Positions 62,487-64,000 of a stretch of 64,000 nt of DNA are shown here, piece after piece (positions within the stretch are counted from its first letter, which is position 1; each line of letters starts with the position of its first letter). Source of the stretch: Actinobacteria bacterium OV320 (GTDB taxonomy: Bacteria > Actinomycetota > Actinomycetes > Streptomycetales > Streptomycetaceae); assembly GCA_001298545.1 (NCBI GenBank), contig LJCX01000027.1, forward strand, positions 682,001 through 746,000. Reading direction: 5' to 3'. The notes under the pieces are model-generated. The model saw only the letters and a program-made list of their open reading frames with translations. It searched no databases and had not been told where the DNA came from. The position numbers and the translations under genes are program-made.

Positions 62487-63485
62487 TCAGTTGCCGAACG
62501 CCGCGTCGAAGGACGCGGAGGGCGGCTCGAAGTCGAACGCCTTGAGGCGGGCGAGGGCTTCGGGGGCGCCCTGCAGCCGGTCCATTCCGGCGTCCTCCCA
62601 CTCGACGGAGATCGGGCCCTGGTAGTCGATGGAGCGCAGCATGCGGAAGACGTCCTCCCAGGGGACGTCGCCGTGGCCGGCGGAGACGAAGTCCCAGCCG
62701 CGTCGCGGGTCGCCCCAGGGCAGATGGGAGCCGAGGCGCCCGTTGCGGCCATCCAGCCGCTTGCGGGCCTCCTTGCAGTCCACGTGGTAGATGCGGTCGC
62801 GGAAGTCCCACAGGAAGCCGACCGGGTCGAGGTCCTGCCACACGAAGTGGCTCGGGTCAAAGTTGAGACCGAAGGCCGGTCGGCGGTCGACCGCCTCCAA
62901 TGTGCGTACGGTCGTCCAGTAGTCGTAGGCGATCTCGCTGGGGTGGACCTCGTGCGCGAACCGCACCCCCTGCGCGTCGAAGACGTCGAGAATGGGGTTC
63001 CAGCGCTCGGCGAAGTCCTCGTAGCCCCGCTCGATCATCGACTCGGGCGCGGGCGGGAACATGGCGACCAGATGCCAGATGGCGGAGCCGGTGAAGCCGA
63101 TCACCGTGTCGACGCCGAAGGCGGCCGCGGCCCTGGCGGTGTCGGCGATCTCGGCGGCGGCTCGCCGCCGGACGCCCTCCGGTTCGCCGTCGCCCCAGAT
63201 ACGGGCGGGCAGGATGGCCTGGTGGCGTTCGTCGATGATGGCGTCGCAGACGGCCTGCCCCACAAGGTGGTTGGAGATGGCCCAGCACTTCAGCCCGTAC
63301 TTGTCGAGGATTTGGTGGCGGGACTCCACGTACCCGGGATCCGCGAGGGCCTTGTCGACCTCGAAGTGGTCTCCCCAGCAGGCGAGTTCGAGCCCGTCGT
63401 AACCGAAGTCACGGGCGAGGCGGCAGACCTCCTCCAGGGGCAGGTCGGCCCACTGGCCGGTGAACAGTGTGAACGTACGCGGCAT
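62487..63485 (-). CDS. Sugar phosphate isomerase/epimerase (xylose-isomerase-like TIM barrel)
   Basis: A 332-aa cytosolic protein with no signal peptide. Barrel motifs are [81 protein letters not shown] and [12 protein letters not shown], giving the Glu, Asp, His and Glu metal ligands of the family. Relatives next to Gfo/Idh oxidoreductases act on inositols, keto-sugars or 3-keto-glycosides. It follows the oxidoreductase gene by 21 bases, so the two are one operon, and it lies 128 bp before the sorbosone-dehydrogenase-like gene. Its exact substrate is unknown. Confidence 0.88.
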   Translation of the reverse strand: MPRTFTLFTGQWADLPLEEVCRLARDFGYDGLELACWGDHFEVDKALADPGYVESRHQILDKYGLKCWAISNHLVGQAVCDAIIDERHQAILPARIWGDGEPEGVRRRAAAEIADTARAAAAFGVDTVIGFTGSAIWHLVAMFPPAPESMIERGYEDFAERWNPILDVFDAQGVRFAHEVHPSEIAYDYWTTVRTLEAVDRRPAFGLNFDPSHFVWQDLDPVGFLWDFRDRIYHVDCKEARKRLDGRNGRLGSHLPWGDPRRGWDFVSAGHGDVPWEDVFRMLRSIDYQGPISVEWEDAGMDRLQGAPEALARLKAFDFEPPSASFDAAFGN

Positions 63486-63506
63486 GCTCCAGGCCCTCCT
63501 CGGTCC

Positions 63507-64000
63507 TCAGTCCGCTATCGGGGTGTAGACGGAGTTCTTCTCGGCGCTCTCCTCGACCGCCGCCAGGACGCGCTGAACCTGCAGCCCGTCGGCGAAGGAG
63601 GGTTCGGGGCGGCTGCCCTCGGCGACGGCGTGCACCAGGTCGCGGACCTGGTGGACGAAGGTGTGCTCGTAGCCGAGCCCATGGCCCGGCGGCCACCAGG
63701 CGTTCAGGTAGGGGTGGTCGGGTTCGGTGACGAGGATGCGGCGGAAGCCGGCGTGGATGCTCGGTTCGGTGGCGTCGTGGAACCAGAGCTCGTTGAGGCG
63801 TTCCAGATCGAAGGCCAACGAGCCGCGCTCACCGTTGAGTTCGAGACGCAGGGCGTTCTTGCGTCCGGTGGCGAACCGGGTCGCCTCGAAGGAGGCGAGC
63901 GCGCCGGAGGTGAAGCGAGCGGTGAACAGTGCAGCGTCGTCCACGGTGACCGTTCCGGTGCCGTGGGCGGAGACCGCGCTCAGGCCGCTCGTCGGACCGC
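63507..64000 (-). CDS. Gfo/Idh/MocA-family oxidoreductase, 5' part outside window
   Basis: The frame is open to the right edge, so the NAD-binding N-terminus lies beyond it. The visible about 164 residues are the C-terminal substrate domain, with DDAALFTARFTSGALASFEATRF, KNALRLELNGERGSLAFDLERLNEL, WPPGHGLGYEHTFVHQVRDL and PSFADGLQVQRVLAAVEES, which are typical of the family. Such enzymes oxidise or reduce sugars and cyclitols with NAD(P). It is the first visible gene of a leftward unit with the isomerase. The GTG at 63944 is internal. Confidence 0.9.
   Translation of the reverse strand, partial: GPTSGLSAVSAHGTGTVTVDDAALFTARFTSGALASFEATRFATGRKNALRLELNGERGSLAFDLERLNELWFHDATEPSIHAGFRRILVTEPDHPYLNAWWPPGHGLGYEHTFVHQVRDLVHAVAEGSRPEPSFADGLQVQRVLAAVEESAEKNSVYTPIAD

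Overview
The window is about 72% G+C by eye, uses GTG starts freely, has many 1 to 4 base stop/start overlaps, and carries a conservon, XRE-DUF397 pairs and twin-arginine secreted glycosidases. These traits indicate a Streptomyces chromosome, probably arm-proximal accessory and catabolic DNA rather than the core. No insertion sequence, integrase or CRISPR array was seen. Gene ends at both edges are cut: an hsdS at the left and a Gfo/Idh oxidoreductase at the right.

Layout. (1) 1-11.6 kb, defence and regulation: type I restriction genes hsdS-hsdR, an XRE/DUF397 pair with a divergent RsbW-like ATPase, a Ser/Thr kinase, a UvrD-like helicase with a RelE/ParE-like N-terminus, and a GmrSD-type DUF262/DUF1524 nuclease. 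(2) 11.8-20.6 kb, beta-1,3-glucan use: GH16 endoglucanase, GH1 glucosidase, a sugar ABC importer and a divergent GH55 exo-glucanase, sharing a LacI-type operator. (3) 20.8-25.4 kb: an EF-G paralogue with a heptad-repeat insertion and a candidate leader-ORF/hairpin attenuator, a nucleotidyltransferase and a lipoprotein. (4) 25.5-31.3 kb, hydroxyproline catabolism: three-part D-hydroxyproline dehydrogenase, DapA-type deaminase, epimerase and GntR regulator, with three copies of one operator-like motif. (5) 31.5-37 kb: a flavin monooxygenase and a conservon (cvnA-B-C-D plus a P450 lacking the ExxR motif). (6) tRNA-Leu(GAG) and a probably frameshifted marR. (7) 38.2-48.7 kb, oxalate/formate metabolism: sucC-sucD-like ligase and an aldehyde dehydrogenase, divergent from a TPP decarboxylase, formyl-CoA transferase, fused ADP-forming acyl-CoA ligase and an OFA transporter. 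(8) 48.8-57.9 kb: an Ebo-type cluster of unknown product in which a myo-inositol-phosphate synthase stands where a dehydroquinate-synthase-like cyclase (EboD) would be expected. (9) 58.5-64 kb: secreted ThuA/DUF1080 and sorbosone-dehydrogenase-like proteins with a sugar isomerase and an oxidoreductase, probably glycoside oxidation and breakdown.

How the parts work together. Regions 2, 4, 7 and 9 are self-contained catabolic modules, each with its own enzymes and usually its own transport or regulation. Region 8 is a tightly overlapping operon that looks biosynthetic and is the most likely place for an undescribed pathway. Several genes in regions 3, 4 and 8 carry in-frame minisatellite expansions (15, 18, 21 and 33 bp units), which is unusual for one window. 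Two tracts of long G/C homopolymers (about 13.82-13.89 kb and 58.25-58.45 kb) look like assembly damage and should not be trusted base by base.
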